Shown: positions 27,429 through 36,967 of the stretch, one piece after another
Numbering within the stretch: position 1 is the first letter of the stretch
How the letters are laid out: the number at the start of each line of letters is the position of its first letter
NCBI GenBank assembly: GCA_947503885.1
Contig: CANNFD010000002.1
Coordinates: 248,001-312,000 of the forward strand
Length of the DNA stretch: 64,000 nt
Reading direction: 5' to 3'
Source of the DNA: an uncultured Olleya sp.
Lineage (GTDB): Bacteria > Bacteroidota > Bacteroidia > Flavobacteriales > Flavobacteriaceae
The notes under the pieces: model-generated
Told to the model about the DNA's origin: nothing
Database searches by the model: none
What the model saw: only the letters and a program-made list of their open reading frames with translations
Made by a program: the position numbers and the translations under genes

Positions 27429-28802
27429 TTGGTGGAAGACAATCAGAACATACAATTTCAGCTTACTGACGCACTTATTGAGCAAGTAGAGTTACTTATC
27501 GAACAAAAAAACGATAAAGAACTACGTGGACTTTTAGAAAATTTTCACTATGCTGATATTGCCGAAATCCTAGACGAAGTTAATCTAGAAGATGCAATGT
27601 ATGTTATTAAACTTTTAGATTCTGAAACCACATCTGATGTCCTAATGGAATTAGATGAGGACAATCGAGAAAAAGTTTTAAGAAACCTATCCTCTAAAGA
27701 GATTGCAGAAGAAATTGAAGAACTTGATACCGATGATGCAGCAGATATTATTGCCGAGTTACCGGAAGAGCGTCAAGCTGAAGTAATTTCTAAAATAGAA
27801 GACCAAGAACATAAAGCCGAAATCCAAGAACTTTTAGCCTATGACGAGGATACAGCAGGGGGATTAATGGCAAAAGAGCTTGTAAAAGTTTACGAAACAT
27901 GGACAGTAGCAGGATGTTTACGTCGTATACGTGGTCAAGCACAACACGTTAGTCGCGTCCATTCTATTTATGTCGTAGACAAACAAGAAAAACTTTTAGG
28001 TCGACTATCATTAAAAGACCTAATAACCGCAAAAAGTGACCAAAAAATAGCCGAATTATCTAATAGCAATGTAGACTATGTTTACGTTGAGGAAGATGTA
28101 GAAGAGGTTGCCAAAATAATGCAAAAGTATGACCTAGAAGCCATACCAGTTGTAGACCAAAACAAAACACTATTAGGTCGTATTACTATTGACGATATTG
28201 TAGATGTTATCCGTGAAGAAGCCGACAAAGATTACCAAATGGCAGCAGGTATCTCTCAAGACGTAGAGGCTGATGATAGCATCTTAAAACTAACCAAAGC
28301 ACGATTACCATGGTTACTAATTGGTATGTTTGGTGGGCTAGGTGCAGCAAGTATAATCGAAGGGTTTAACGACTCCATGGGCGAGTTTGTTATCCTTCTA
28401 AGTTTTGTCCCATTAATACAAGCAACCGCAGGAAATGTAGGGGTACAATCCTCTGCAATTGTCGTCCAAGGATTAGCAAACAACAGTATAGATGGCAAAA
28501 TAATTAAACGCCTTTTAAAGGAGTCCCTACTGGGATTAGTTAACGGATTAGCAATAGCACTTATAGCAATAGTAGTCACACATTTTATTTTTAAAACACC
28601 ATATTTAATATCAGTAACTATAGCAATAGCTTTAATTGCTGTAATAATTATGGCAGCATTAATTGGTACATTTATACCAATATTTCTTGAAAAAAGAGGG
28701 ATTGATCCAGCAGTAGCAACAGGACCATTTATCACAACAAGTAATGACGTCTTTGGTATCTTACTTTACTTTTTAATTGCAAAATCAATATTAGGTTTTT
28801 AA
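27429..28802 (+). CDS. mgtE: Magnesium transporter MgtE
   Basis: MgtE-N repeats, CBS pair, TM domain with 'ATAGNVGVQSSAIVVQGLA' and 'ATGPFITTSNDVFGILLYFLIA'. Confidence 0.95.
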   Translation: MVEDNQNIQFQLTDALIEQVELLIEQKNDKELRGLLENFHYADIAEILDEVNLEDAMYVIKLLDSETTSDVLMELDEDNREKVLRNLSSKEIAEEIEELDTDDAADIIAELPEERQAEVISKIEDQEHKAEIQELLAYDEDTAGGLMAKELVKVYETWTVAGCLRRIRGQAQHVSRVHSIYVVDKQEKLLGRLSLKDLITAKSDQKIAELSNSNVDYVYVEEDVEEVAKIMQKYDLEAIPVVDQNKTLLGRITIDDIVDVIREEADKDYQMAAGISQDVEADDSILKLTKARLPWLLIGMFGGLGAASIIEGFNDSMGEFVILLSFVPLIQATAGNVGVQSSAIVVQGLANNSIDGKIIKRLLKESLLGLVNGLAIALIAIVVTHFIFKTPYLISVTIAIALIAVIIMAALIGTFIPIFLEKRGIDPAVATGPFITTSNDVFGILLYFLIAKSILGF

Positions 28803-28807
28803 ATAAT

Positions 28808-28897
28808 TTGGGCGTTACCTAAAGGTCGTGTCATCCGTTATATCTTTTTTTGCCATATATGGTAGCAAAAAAAGGATGCCACTTCTACCACTAACGC
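28808..28897 (+). repeat. Intergenic palindromic repeat (copy 1), GGGCGTTA...TAACGC ends, internal hairpin
   Basis: TTGGGCGTTACC...CTTTTTTTGCcatatatggtaGCAAAAAAAG...CTAACGC. Confidence 0.55.
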
Positions 28898-28953
28898 TTA
28901 AAATCCTTACTTTTAAAACAAAACTCTAGTTACACATTAGAAGCAATCTAATT

Positions 28954-29892
28954 ATGAAAATACTTCACATAGACTCTAATCATCCACTACTTATCAATCA
29001 GTTAAACGATTTAGGATTTACTAATCATGAAGACTATACCTCATCAAAAGCAGATATTCAGCAAAAAATAAACCAATATGATGGCTTTATTATTAGAAGT
29101 CGCTTTAGTATTGACGCCAATTTTTTAGACGCAGCAACAAACCTAAAATTTATTGGACGTGTTGGCGCAGGATTAGAAAACATAGACTGTGATTACGCAA
29201 CAAGCAAAGGCATTGCATTAATTGCTGCACCAGAAGGCAATCGTAATGCAGTTGGAGAACACTGCTTAGCAATGCTCCTATCTTTATTTAACAAGCTAAA
29301 TAAGGCCGACAAAGAGGTTAGAGCTGGAAAATGGCTACGAGAAGATAACAGAGGTTTAGAATTAGACGGAAAAACAGTGGGTTTAATTGGCTATGGCAAC
29401 ATGGGTAAAGCATTTGCAAAAAAACTAAGAGGCTTTGATGTTAAAGTGTTATGCTACGACTTAAAACCAAATATAGGGGACGCAAACGCCACACAGGTAA
29501 GCTTAACAGAGCTGCAGGACAAAGTAGATGTTTTAAGTTTACACACACCAGAAACAGCTTCTACAATAAATATGATTAACACCAAACTAATAAATGGATT
29601 TAAAAAACCATTTTGGTTAATTAATACTGCACGTGGTAAGAGCGTGGTTACAACAGACCTGGTTTCAGCATTAAAAACTGGAAAAATATTAGGGGCAGGA
29701 TTAGATGTATTAGAATACGAAAAATCATCCTTCGAGAATTTATTTAGCGACAACAATATGCCAGAAGCCTTTAAATACTTAATACAGTCTGACAATGTTT
29801 TACTGTCACCACATGTAGCGGGATGGACCATAGAGAGTAAGGCAAAACTAGCACAAACCATTGTAGATAAAATTAAAGCAAAATTTTGCTAA
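28954..29892 (+). CDS. D-isomer-specific 2-hydroxyacid dehydrogenase (phosphoglycerate dehydrogenase-like)
   Basis: 'VGLIGYGNMGKAFAKKLRGF', 'INTARGKSVVTTDLVSAL', 'LLSPHVAGWT'. Confidence 0.93.
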   Translation: MKILHIDSNHPLLINQLNDLGFTNHEDYTSSKADIQQKINQYDGFIIRSRFSIDANFLDAATNLKFIGRVGAGLENIDCDYATSKGIALIAAPEGNRNAVGEHCLAMLLSLFNKLNKADKEVRAGKWLREDNRGLELDGKTVGLIGYGNMGKAFAKKLRGFDVKVLCYDLKPNIGDANATQVSLTELQDKVDVLSLHTPETASTINMINTKLINGFKKPFWLINTARGKSVVTTDLVSALKTGKILGAGLDVLEYEKSSFENLFSDNNMPEAFKYLIQSDNVLLSPHVAGWTIESKAKLAQTIVDKIKAKFC

Positions 29893-29918
29893 CTTTATTC
29901 AATTAAAAACTACCACAA

Positions 29919-30377
29919 ATGACCTCTCAAGCAGACACCCCTCAGGAGTATATTAATCAACTACCAGAAGACAGAAAAGCACCTATCACCAAATTAAACA
30001 ACCTAATATTAAAACACATGCCCAAAGGGTTAGAAGCCGGAATGGGATATGGGATGCTAGCCTATTATGTGCCAAAATCTATATATCCACCAGGTTACCA
30101 CTGCAAGCCTTTTCCCCCATTACCTTTTATAAATTTAGCTTCTCAAAAAAACTTTATCGCACTATACCATTCTGGTTTGTATGCAAAAAAAGAATTATAC
30201 GATTGGTTTGTTACAGAATATCCTAAACATTGTAAATACAAGTTAGATATGGGAAAAAGTTGTATTCGATTTAAAAAAATAGATGACATCCCTTATGATT
30301 TGATAGAGGAATTATTAGGAAAAATGAGTGTAGAAGAATGGATAACAATTTATGAAACAGCTTTAAATAAAAAATAA
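29919..30377 (+). CDS. DUF1801-like domain protein
   Basis: 'TPQEYINQLPEDRKAPITKLNNLI', 'YGMLAYYVP'. Confidence 0.75.
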   Translation: MTSQADTPQEYINQLPEDRKAPITKLNNLILKHMPKGLEAGMGYGMLAYYVPKSIYPPGYHCKPFPPLPFINLASQKNFIALYHSGLYAKKELYDWFVTEYPKHCKYKLDMGKSCIRFKKIDDIPYDLIEELLGKMSVEEWITIYETALNKK

Positions 30378-30378
30378 A

Positions 30379-30768
30379 ATGAAAAAACGTGTTACAGGAA
30401 TTGGAGGTTTGTTTTTTAAGACAAAAGATCCAAAAGCAACTAAAGATTGGTACAATAAACACTTAGGTTTTAATACCGACGATTACGGATCTACCTTTTG
30501 GTGGAAAGATAAAGAGGGAAACGATTGCTCCACACAATGGAGTCCTTTTGATAAAGACACTAAATACTTTGAACCTTCTGAAAAAGAATTTATGTTTAAC
30601 TACCGTGTAGAAAACCTACACGAGTTAATTGCAGTTTTAAAAGAAGAAGGCGTGACCGTGGTTGGAGAAATTGAAGAATACGACTATGGTAAGTTTGGTT
30701 GGATTTTGGATAATGAAGGCAATAAAATTGAGCTGTGGGAACCTATAGATAAAACATTTTTAAAATAA
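30379..30768 (+). CDS. VOC/glyoxalase family protein
   Basis: 'GGLFFKTKDPKATKDWYNKHLGF', 'GWILDNEGNKIELWEP'. Confidence 0.9.
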   Translation: MKKRVTGIGGLFFKTKDPKATKDWYNKHLGFNTDDYGSTFWWKDKEGNDCSTQWSPFDKDTKYFEPSEKEFMFNYRVENLHELIAVLKEEGVTVVGEIEEYDYGKFGWILDNEGNKIELWEPIDKTFLK

Positions 30769-30819
30769 CCATTTATAATTGTAATATATTAGCCCTCAGA
30801 AAATTAATACAAACAAACC

Positions 30820-31362
30820 ATGAGTGAAGATAAAAAAAGTGTTGAAGACAAAACAGAGGACGCTATAAACAAAATAGAAGACAACGTTGAAAATGTAACG
30901 GAAGACACAAAAGAAGCTTCTAAAGAGACTTTAGAAGCGGTAAAGGATAAAACCAATGAAGTTGTAGATAAAGCAGAATCTAAATTTGAAGAACTTAAAG
31001 AAGATGCTAAAGACACCTTTGAAAAGGCAAAAGCTAAAGCTAATGAGTTTTTAAACGAAGACGCTAAAGAGTTTATGGATGATGCTAAAGAAAAAGCATC
31101 AAAGTTTGCAGACGAAGCAGGTGATAAATTTGAAGATTTAGCTGATGAAGCTAAGGAAACTTATCAAAATGCTAAAGCTAAGGCAACAGAATTTATTAAT
31201 GAAGACGCTAAAGAACTTTTAGATGACGCTAAAGAAAAAGCATCTAAATTTGCAGATGAAGCTGGTGATAAACTTGAAGATTTAGCTGAAGATGCTAAAG
31301 AAGCGATTGAAGAAACTACCAAAAAAACTAAAAATTTTTTCCAAAGGTTATTTGGAAAATAA
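30820..31362 (+). CDS. LEA/YtxH-like amphipathic repeat protein
   Basis: A/K/E/D-rich; 48-aa tandem repeat 'NEDAKExxDDAKEKASKFADEAGDKxEDLA...' (144-nt period). Confidence 0.75.
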   Translation: MSEDKKSVEDKTEDAINKIEDNVENVTEDTKEASKETLEAVKDKTNEVVDKAESKFEELKEDAKDTFEKAKAKANEFLNEDAKEFMDDAKEKASKFADEAGDKFEDLADEAKETYQNAKAKATEFINEDAKELLDDAKEKASKFADEAGDKLEDLAEDAKEAIEETTKKTKNFFQRLFGK

Positions 31363-31422
31363 TTAAAACATAAATTTAAAAAACCAAAATCTGTATTGAT
31401 TTTGGTTTTTTATGTATATTTA

Positions 31423-31450
31423 TAAACGTGATATTGCAATATCACGTTTA
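31423..31450. promoter_or_regulatory. 28-bp perfect palindrome, candidate ArsR operator
   Basis: TAAACGTGATATTGCAATATCACGTTTA is its own reverse complement; ends 25 bp before the ArsR start codon. Confidence 0.7.
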
Positions 31451-31475
31451 CATTAACAAAATTAGTCATTAGTAT

Positions 31476-31802
31476 ATGGGTTTTTCAAAAAAACAACTAT
31501 TTAATACGTCTCAAAATCAAGTCGCTAATTATACTAAAGTATTAGGTCATCCAGCAAGAATAGCAATGATCCAACATATCAGCGAGCATAAAGATTGTAA
31601 TTGTAATGCACTAGTTAAAAGCACAGGCTTATCACAACCTACAATATCTCAGCATCTTGGTGAAATAAGAAAAATAGGATTACTTAAACAGAAAGTAGAA
31701 GGTAAAAACCTATTCTATTCTATCGATTTAGAGCAACTAAATGAATGTAGACGTGTTGTTAATGACTTTTTTGTAAAGACACAGGTTAATTGCAATAAGT
31801 AA
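31476..31802 (+). CDS. ArsR/SmtB family transcriptional regulator
   Basis: wHTH 'LVKSTGLSQPTISQHLGEIRKIGLLKQKVEGKNLFYSI'; 'DCNCNAL' resembles the alpha-3 metal motif region. Confidence 0.92.
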   Translation: MGFSKKQLFNTSQNQVANYTKVLGHPARIAMIQHISEHKDCNCNALVKSTGLSQPTISQHLGEIRKIGLLKQKVEGKNLFYSIDLEQLNECRRVVNDFFVKTQVNCNK

Positions 31803-31807
31803 AATTA

Positions 31808-33646
31808 TTAGCGATCAGTATTAGGTTTATCACCGTTCTGCTCAGTAAACTTACGTTCTAACTCTGCTTGAAACTCTTCCATTACAGGTCGAACTGTACT
31901 TTCTGGTAGGTCAGCAATTTTAATATACATCAACCCATCAACTGCATTATTAAATAAAGGGTCAACATTAAATGCTACTAAGCGTGCATTTTGTTTAATA
32001 TACTTTTTAAGTAATACTGGTAATCTTAGAGCACCTGGCTCAATCTCGTCAATAATTTTATCAAACTTATTTAAATCTGCTTCAGTAGAGTCAAATACAA
32101 AGTCTTTATCTGCGTCTTTAAGTTTTACTTTAAACTCTTTTTTAGGATGCACATATTGTGCAACATATGGGTCGTAGTAATGAGATTTCATAAACTCAAT
32201 CATTAATGATTTTGAGAACTCTGAAAACTGGTTACTAATGCTTACTCCTCCAATTAAATATTTATGTTCTGGATGTCTTAAGGTTGTATGTACAATTCCT
32301 TTCCATAATAAAAATAAAGGCATTGGTTTTTGTTGGTACTCTTTAATAATAAATGCGCGTCCCATCTCAATAGACTCACTCATCATTTTATAAAGCTCAG
32401 GTTCAAAACCAAAAAGATCTTGTAAGTAAAATCCATTAATACCATAGTTAGCAAAAATTTGAGAGCCAAGTCCCATTCTGTAAGCTCCTGCTAAAACATT
32501 AGCTTCGCTATCCCATAAAAATAAATGGTGATAATAATTATCAAACTCATCTAAATCTATTGGTTCGTTAGTACCCTCTCCTACTTCCCTAAAAGTTATT
32601 TCTCTTAAACGTCCAATCTCACGAAGTAGATTTGGCATATCTTGAGCGGTAGACAAGAAAACCTCGTAGTTTTTACTTGTTAGTAATTTACAGTCTTTGT
32701 CTCTTAAAAAATCTACCTCTTTTATCATAGCCTCTTGGCTAACAGGAGTAACTATTTGCTTGGGTGCTTTAACAGATTTGGGTGCTTTAAGACTTGATGA
32801 AATGGTATCTATAATTTTCTCTTTAGGCTCAAAAGCATTAGATAACATATAAGTTTTTCTTCTTATAAATTCTGAAAATTCTAAAAGTGATTCATGCTCA
32901 GCTTGATCTTTTATAGAAATTGGTTTACCAATTCTAACCTTAATAACTCTTCTTTTTTGAGTTAATAATTCTGAAGGTAATTTTGCTGTCCTAAAGGTGT
33001 CATTAATTTTAGATAGCTTATAAAATAATTTACTGTTTTTAGCATGAAAATAAATTGGAACAATTGGCACATTTGCCTTTTGGGCTAACTTCATCGCTGC
33101 TTCTTCCCAAGGTCTGTCGACTACAAGCTTACCGTCTCTATAAGTTGACACTTCTCCTGCCGGAAATATACCTAATGGATGCCCGTCTCTTAAATGTGAA
33201 ATTGCGCTTTTAAATCCTGCAATACTAGACTTAACATCTTTTCTATCTTCAAATGGATTAACAGGCATTATGTATGGCTTCATCGGCTCTATACGATGTA
33301 ACAAAAAATTTGCAATAATTTTAAAATCATCTCTTTGTTCAAGCATTAGTTTTAAAAGTAAAATACCATCAATACCTCCAAGCGGATGATTAGAAACTGT
33401 AATATAAGCTCCGTCTTTAGGTAGACGTTTTAAGTCTTCTTCAGGAATTTCAAATTTAATTTGAAATTCGTCTAAAATCCCATTTAAAAACTCTAAATGT
33501 GACAAATGTTTGTTACGATCATAGATTTTGTTTAAAGTTGAAATCTTTAAAACCTTCATTAATAACCAACCAACAAAAGTCCCTAAAAACCCATATTTAT
33601 TGAGCTTTATAGCTTTTGAAACTTCTTTTGCAGTGACTAATCCCAT
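31808..33646 (-). CDS. Bifunctional acyltransferase: PlsC-like N-terminus plus GNAT/hemolysin-type N-acyltransferase C-terminus (OlsF-like)
   Basis: 'VSNHPLGGIDGILL' acyltransferase motif; C-terminal 'IGRLREITFREVGEGTNEPIDLDEFDNYYHHLFLWD'. Confidence 0.8.
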   Translation of the reverse strand: MGLVTAKEVSKAIKLNKYGFLGTFVGWLLMKVLKISTLNKIYDRNKHLSHLEFLNGILDEFQIKFEIPEEDLKRLPKDGAYITVSNHPLGGIDGILLLKLMLEQRDDFKIIANFLLHRIEPMKPYIMPVNPFEDRKDVKSSIAGFKSAISHLRDGHPLGIFPAGEVSTYRDGKLVVDRPWEEAAMKLAQKANVPIVPIYFHAKNSKLFYKLSKINDTFRTAKLPSELLTQKRRVIKVRIGKPISIKDQAEHESLLEFSEFIRRKTYMLSNAFEPKEKIIDTISSSLKAPKSVKAPKQIVTPVSQEAMIKEVDFLRDKDCKLLTSKNYEVFLSTAQDMPNLLREIGRLREITFREVGEGTNEPIDLDEFDNYYHHLFLWDSEANVLAGAYRMGLGSQIFANYGINGFYLQDLFGFEPELYKMMSESIEMGRAFIIKEYQQKPMPLFLLWKGIVHTTLRHPEHKYLIGGVSISNQFSEFSKSLMIEFMKSHYYDPYVAQYVHPKKEFKVKLKDADKDFVFDSTEADLNKFDKIIDEIEPGALRLPVLLKKYIKQNARLVAFNVDPLFNNAVDGLMYIKIADLPESTVRPVMEEFQAELERKFTEQNGDKPNTDR

Positions 33647-33688
33647 TTATTTTTTTCTTATTAGAGATTACAAATGTAATCAATAGAT

Positions 33689-34939
33689 TTATTTAGTTAC
33701 TATTTGTAATGTTTCTTGAAACATTTGCTTTAATAATACTGTTTTTCCTGTTTCCAATTCTTTTATAGCTTTTGGGTTGTAATGTCTTATTGTATACAAA
33801 GATACGTTATCATTACAGGTCACTTTAAATTTAGCTTTTAAATGTAATAATAAAGACTCTAAATTATTATAGCTATTATCAAAACAAACGGAGAAACTAA
33901 TTGCGGAATTTTGAATCACATCAACTTTCATTTTATACTTGGACAGTAAGTTAAAGATTTCGCTAATATTGTCTTCTACTATATAAGAAAAATCAAGAGT
34001 TGACAACGATAAAAGCACTTGGTTTTGTTTTACAATAAAACAGGGGACTTTAGGTAAAATTCCTTCGGTTTTACTAACAACTGTACCATTGGCTGTTGGA
34101 TTTAAAAATGACTTTACGTATAACGGAATTTCTTTTCGTTGTAATGGTTGTAACGTTTTGGGATGAATAACTGATGCGCCATAAAAGGCCAACTCAATTG
34201 CTTCTGTGTAGGATATAGAGTTTAGTAATTGTGACTGTTCAAAATGTTTAGGGTCTGCATTTAAAACCCCAGGTACATCCTTCCATATTGTTACACTTTC
34301 TGCATTTAAACAATAAGCTAATATAGCAGCTGTATAATCACTACCCTCACGCCCTAAAGTTGTCGTAAAATTGTTTTTATCACTAGCTAAAAAACCTTGG
34401 GTAATATTTAGCTTATTAGTGTCTACTTTTTTAGTTATCAATTGCTGGGTTAAGTCCCAATTTACATTGGCACGACGGTAGTAATCGTCTGTTTTAATTA
34501 ATTGTCTAACGTCAAGCCAATTATTATTAAATCCTTTTAAATTTAAATAATGACTTATAATTGTTGTGGATAACAACTCGCCAAATCCTATAACTTGATC
34601 ATACACAAAATTATAATCTGGAGATTTATTAGTTATTAAAAAGCTTTTTAACTCTTCAAAAAGGGTATTAGTTTCATTAAAAACTGGGTGGTTTTTATTT
34701 TCAAAAAGGGCTAAAACAATGTCATTATGGTAAGTTATTATATGTTGAACTGCACTTTGTAATTGTGTTTTGTCATTAAAATAACAACCAATTACTTGCT
34801 CTAAAGCATTAGTCATTTTGCCCATTGCAGATACAACTATAATTGTATTTTGATGACCCACTTGCTCTAATACCGAAATCAAGTTTTTAACACCTCTAGC
34901 ATCTTTAACGGATGCTCCACCAAATTTAAATACTCTCAT
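33689..34939 (-). CDS. Aspartate kinase
   Basis: 'MRVFKFGGASVKDARGVKNL', 'TTLGREGSDYTAAILA', 'SVTIWKDVPGVLNADP'. Confidence 0.93.
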   Translation of the reverse strand: MRVFKFGGASVKDARGVKNLISVLEQVGHQNTIIVVSAMGKMTNALEQVIGCYFNDKTQLQSAVQHIITYHNDIVLALFENKNHPVFNETNTLFEELKSFLITNKSPDYNFVYDQVIGFGELLSTTIISHYLNLKGFNNNWLDVRQLIKTDDYYRRANVNWDLTQQLITKKVDTNKLNITQGFLASDKNNFTTTLGREGSDYTAAILAYCLNAESVTIWKDVPGVLNADPKHFEQSQLLNSISYTEAIELAFYGASVIHPKTLQPLQRKEIPLYVKSFLNPTANGTVVSKTEGILPKVPCFIVKQNQVLLSLSTLDFSYIVEDNISEIFNLLSKYKMKVDVIQNSAISFSVCFDNSYNNLESLLLHLKAKFKVTCNDNVSLYTIRHYNPKAIKELETGKTVLLKQMFQETLQIVTK

Positions 34940-35419
34940 TTATATATTCTCAATATAATTTTTTATACTTTTTTCATCCATTTGCACTAAAAACCAATCT
35001 TTTAAAAGGGTTGCGCCTTTACTTTGGTAAAACTTAATTGCTGGTTCATTCCAATCTAAAACTTCCCAACAGATTCGTTTTACACCTAGACTATAGCCAT
35101 ACTTAATAACTTCATCTAAAAGTAATGTGCCAAGCCCTTCTCCTCTATACTCATCTTTTACAATTAAATCTTCTAAATGTACAGTTTGACCTTTCCATGT
35201 AGAAAAACGAAGATAAATTAATGCTATAGCTACTATTTCCCCCTCTTTTTCAGCAACAAAACATGTAAATAATGGTTGTTTACCAAAACCATATTCTAAT
35301 AAATCTGCTTCAGTAACAATTACTGCATCAGGTTCTTTTTCATAAACAGCTAACATTTTAATTAAGCCAAGTATAGCTGAAACATCCCTCTTTTCGGCAA
35401 AACGAATAGTAAATTTCAT
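34940..35419 (-). CDS. GNAT family N-acetyltransferase
   Basis: 'LEDLIVKDEYRGEGLGTLLLDEVIKYG', 'WEVLDWNEPAIKFYQSKGA'. Confidence 0.92.
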   Translation of the reverse strand: MKFTIRFAEKRDVSAILGLIKMLAVYEKEPDAVIVTEADLLEYGFGKQPLFTCFVAEKEGEIVAIALIYLRFSTWKGQTVHLEDLIVKDEYRGEGLGTLLLDEVIKYGYSLGVKRICWEVLDWNEPAIKFYQSKGATLLKDWFLVQMDEKSIKNYIENI

Positions 35420-35538
35420 AAAACTTTAATTTAATCAAATATAGTTTAAGAATTAATAGTAAACCAAATTATGAACAACTACAACGTTATAATTGCTAAA
35501 AAATACGATATTTGCGCAAACAACTACATTTAGAACAC

Positions 35539-36546
35539 ATGTCTAAAAAAAATCAAACGCTAGGAGAATTTATAATAGATAATCAAGCGTCTTTTAAGTA
35601 CACCTCTGGAGAGCTTTCTCGATTAATAAACTCAATTCGTTTAGCTGCCAAGGTAGTAAACCACGAAGTAAACAAAGCAGGTCTTGTTGATATTATTGGA
35701 GCTGCTGGAGATACAAACATCCAAGGTGAAGACCAACAAAAATTAGATGTTTATGCTAACGAAAAATTTATCCAAACCTTAACTAATCGTAATATTGTTT
35801 GTGGTATTGCAAGTGAGGAGGAAGATGATTTTATTACCATTAACAGTCAGGATGATAACAATCAAAATAAATATGTTGTCTTAATGGACCCCTTAGACGG
35901 ATCATCAAATATTGATGTTAATGTGTCTGTAGGTACTATTTTTTCTGTTTATAGACGTGTTACTCCTGTTGGAACACCAGTGACTATTGAAGACTTTTTA
36001 CAACCTGGCAACCAACAAGTCGCTGCAGGATATGTTGTTTACGGTACCTCGACAATGCTAGTATACACAACAGGTCATGGTGTTAATGGATTTACTTTAA
36101 ATCCTGCAATCGGAACTTTTTACTTATCTCATCCAGACATGCAGTTTCCTGAAGATGGAAACATTTACTCTGTAAACGAGGGTAATTATACACATTTCCC
36201 ACAGGGTGTAAAAAACTACATTAAATATTGCCAAATGGAAGAAGGTGATCGACCATATACCTCAAGATATATTGGATCATTAGTTTCAGATTTTCATAGA
36301 AACATGATTAAAGGAGGTATTTATATGTACCCAAAAAGTTCTAAAAACGAAGATGGTAAGTTAAGATTACTTTATGAGTGTAACCCTATGGCGTTTATTG
36401 CAGAACAGGCCAATGGAAAAGCTAGTAATGGTTTTAAAAGAATTATGGATATAGAACCTACAGAGTTACACCAACGTGTTCCTTTTTTCTGCGGAAGTAA
36501 AAACATGGTACTCAAAGCAGAAGAGTTTATGCAAAAGACCAATTAA
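35539..36546 (+). CDS. fbp: Class 1 fructose-1,6-bisphosphatase
   Basis: '[24 protein letters not shown]', '[22 protein letters not shown]'; likely start 35539. Confidence 0.95.
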   Translation: MSKKNQTLGEFIIDNQASFKYTSGELSRLINSIRLAAKVVNHEVNKAGLVDIIGAAGDTNIQGEDQQKLDVYANEKFIQTLTNRNIVCGIASEEEDDFITINSQDDNNQNKYVVLMDPLDGSSNIDVNVSVGTIFSVYRRVTPVGTPVTIEDFLQPGNQQVAAGYVVYGTSTMLVYTTGHGVNGFTLNPAIGTFYLSHPDMQFPEDGNIYSVNEGNYTHFPQGVKNYIKYCQMEEGDRPYTSRYIGSLVSDFHRNMIKGGIYMYPKSSKNEDGKLRLLYECNPMAFIAEQANGKASNGFKRIMDIEPTELHQRVPFFCGSKNMVLKAEEFMQKTN

Positions 36547-36570
36547 ATGTTAATATGTCCTATTTTTTGT

Positions 36571-36578
36571 TATTTTTG
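36571..36578 (+). promoter_or_regulatory. Putative -7 box TATTTTTG for the GTPase operon
   Basis: TAnnTTTG between fbp and the 36,596 ORF. Confidence 0.4.
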
Positions 36579-36595
36579 ATATATAAATTATCCTA

Positions 36596-36952
36596 ATGGC
36601 AAAGACAGACAAAATCAACGAAACAAACATGCAAAATTCATCTGAAGCTACTTCTAAGATAGATGCAATTAAACAACTTATTTTTGGTGAAAACATGCAG
36701 GCTTACGATAGTGAGTTTGAAACACTAAAGAAAGATATTCTTAGTAAAAAGCAAGAATTAGAAGCATTAATGGAAGAGGTAAAGTCTGAGTTACTTCAAA
36801 ATATTGACAACCTAAGTACAGATATCAATATTAGAATTACAGAACTTGAAAACTCTTTTGAAGACAAAGCAGACGCTTTAAACCAAAGCAAGGTTGACCG
36901 TAAATTACTTGGCGAACTATTTACAAAATTAGGCGAAAAAATAAGTCAGTAA
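36596..36952 (+). CDS. Coiled-coil hypothetical protein
   Basis: 'EFETLKKDILSKKQELEALMEEVKSELLQNIDNL...' heptad-rich. Confidence 0.7.
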   Translation: MAKTDKINETNMQNSSEATSKIDAIKQLIFGENMQAYDSEFETLKKDILSKKQELEALMEEVKSELLQNIDNLSTDINIRITELENSFEDKADALNQSKVDRKLLGELFTKLGEKISQ

Positions 36953-36967
36953 TAACTTGATTTACTA

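Noticed and set aside
28256-28735. 159-aa - strand ORF within mgtE
   Set aside because: Antisense shadow ORF over the highly conserved MgtE TM domain.
29454-29861. 135-aa - strand ORF within the dehydrogenase gene
   Set aside because: Antisense shadow of a clear 2-hydroxyacid dehydrogenase.
30804-31016. Serine-rich - strand ORF (MSLASSLSSSNLDSALS...)
   Set aside because: Reverse complement of the A/K/E-rich LEA-like gene.
30820-31362. 144-nt repeat considered as CRISPR or non-coding tandem repeat
   Set aside because: Repeat is in frame, codes for an amphipathic protein, has no spacer structure and no cas genes nearby. No CRISPR array was seen anywhere in the window.
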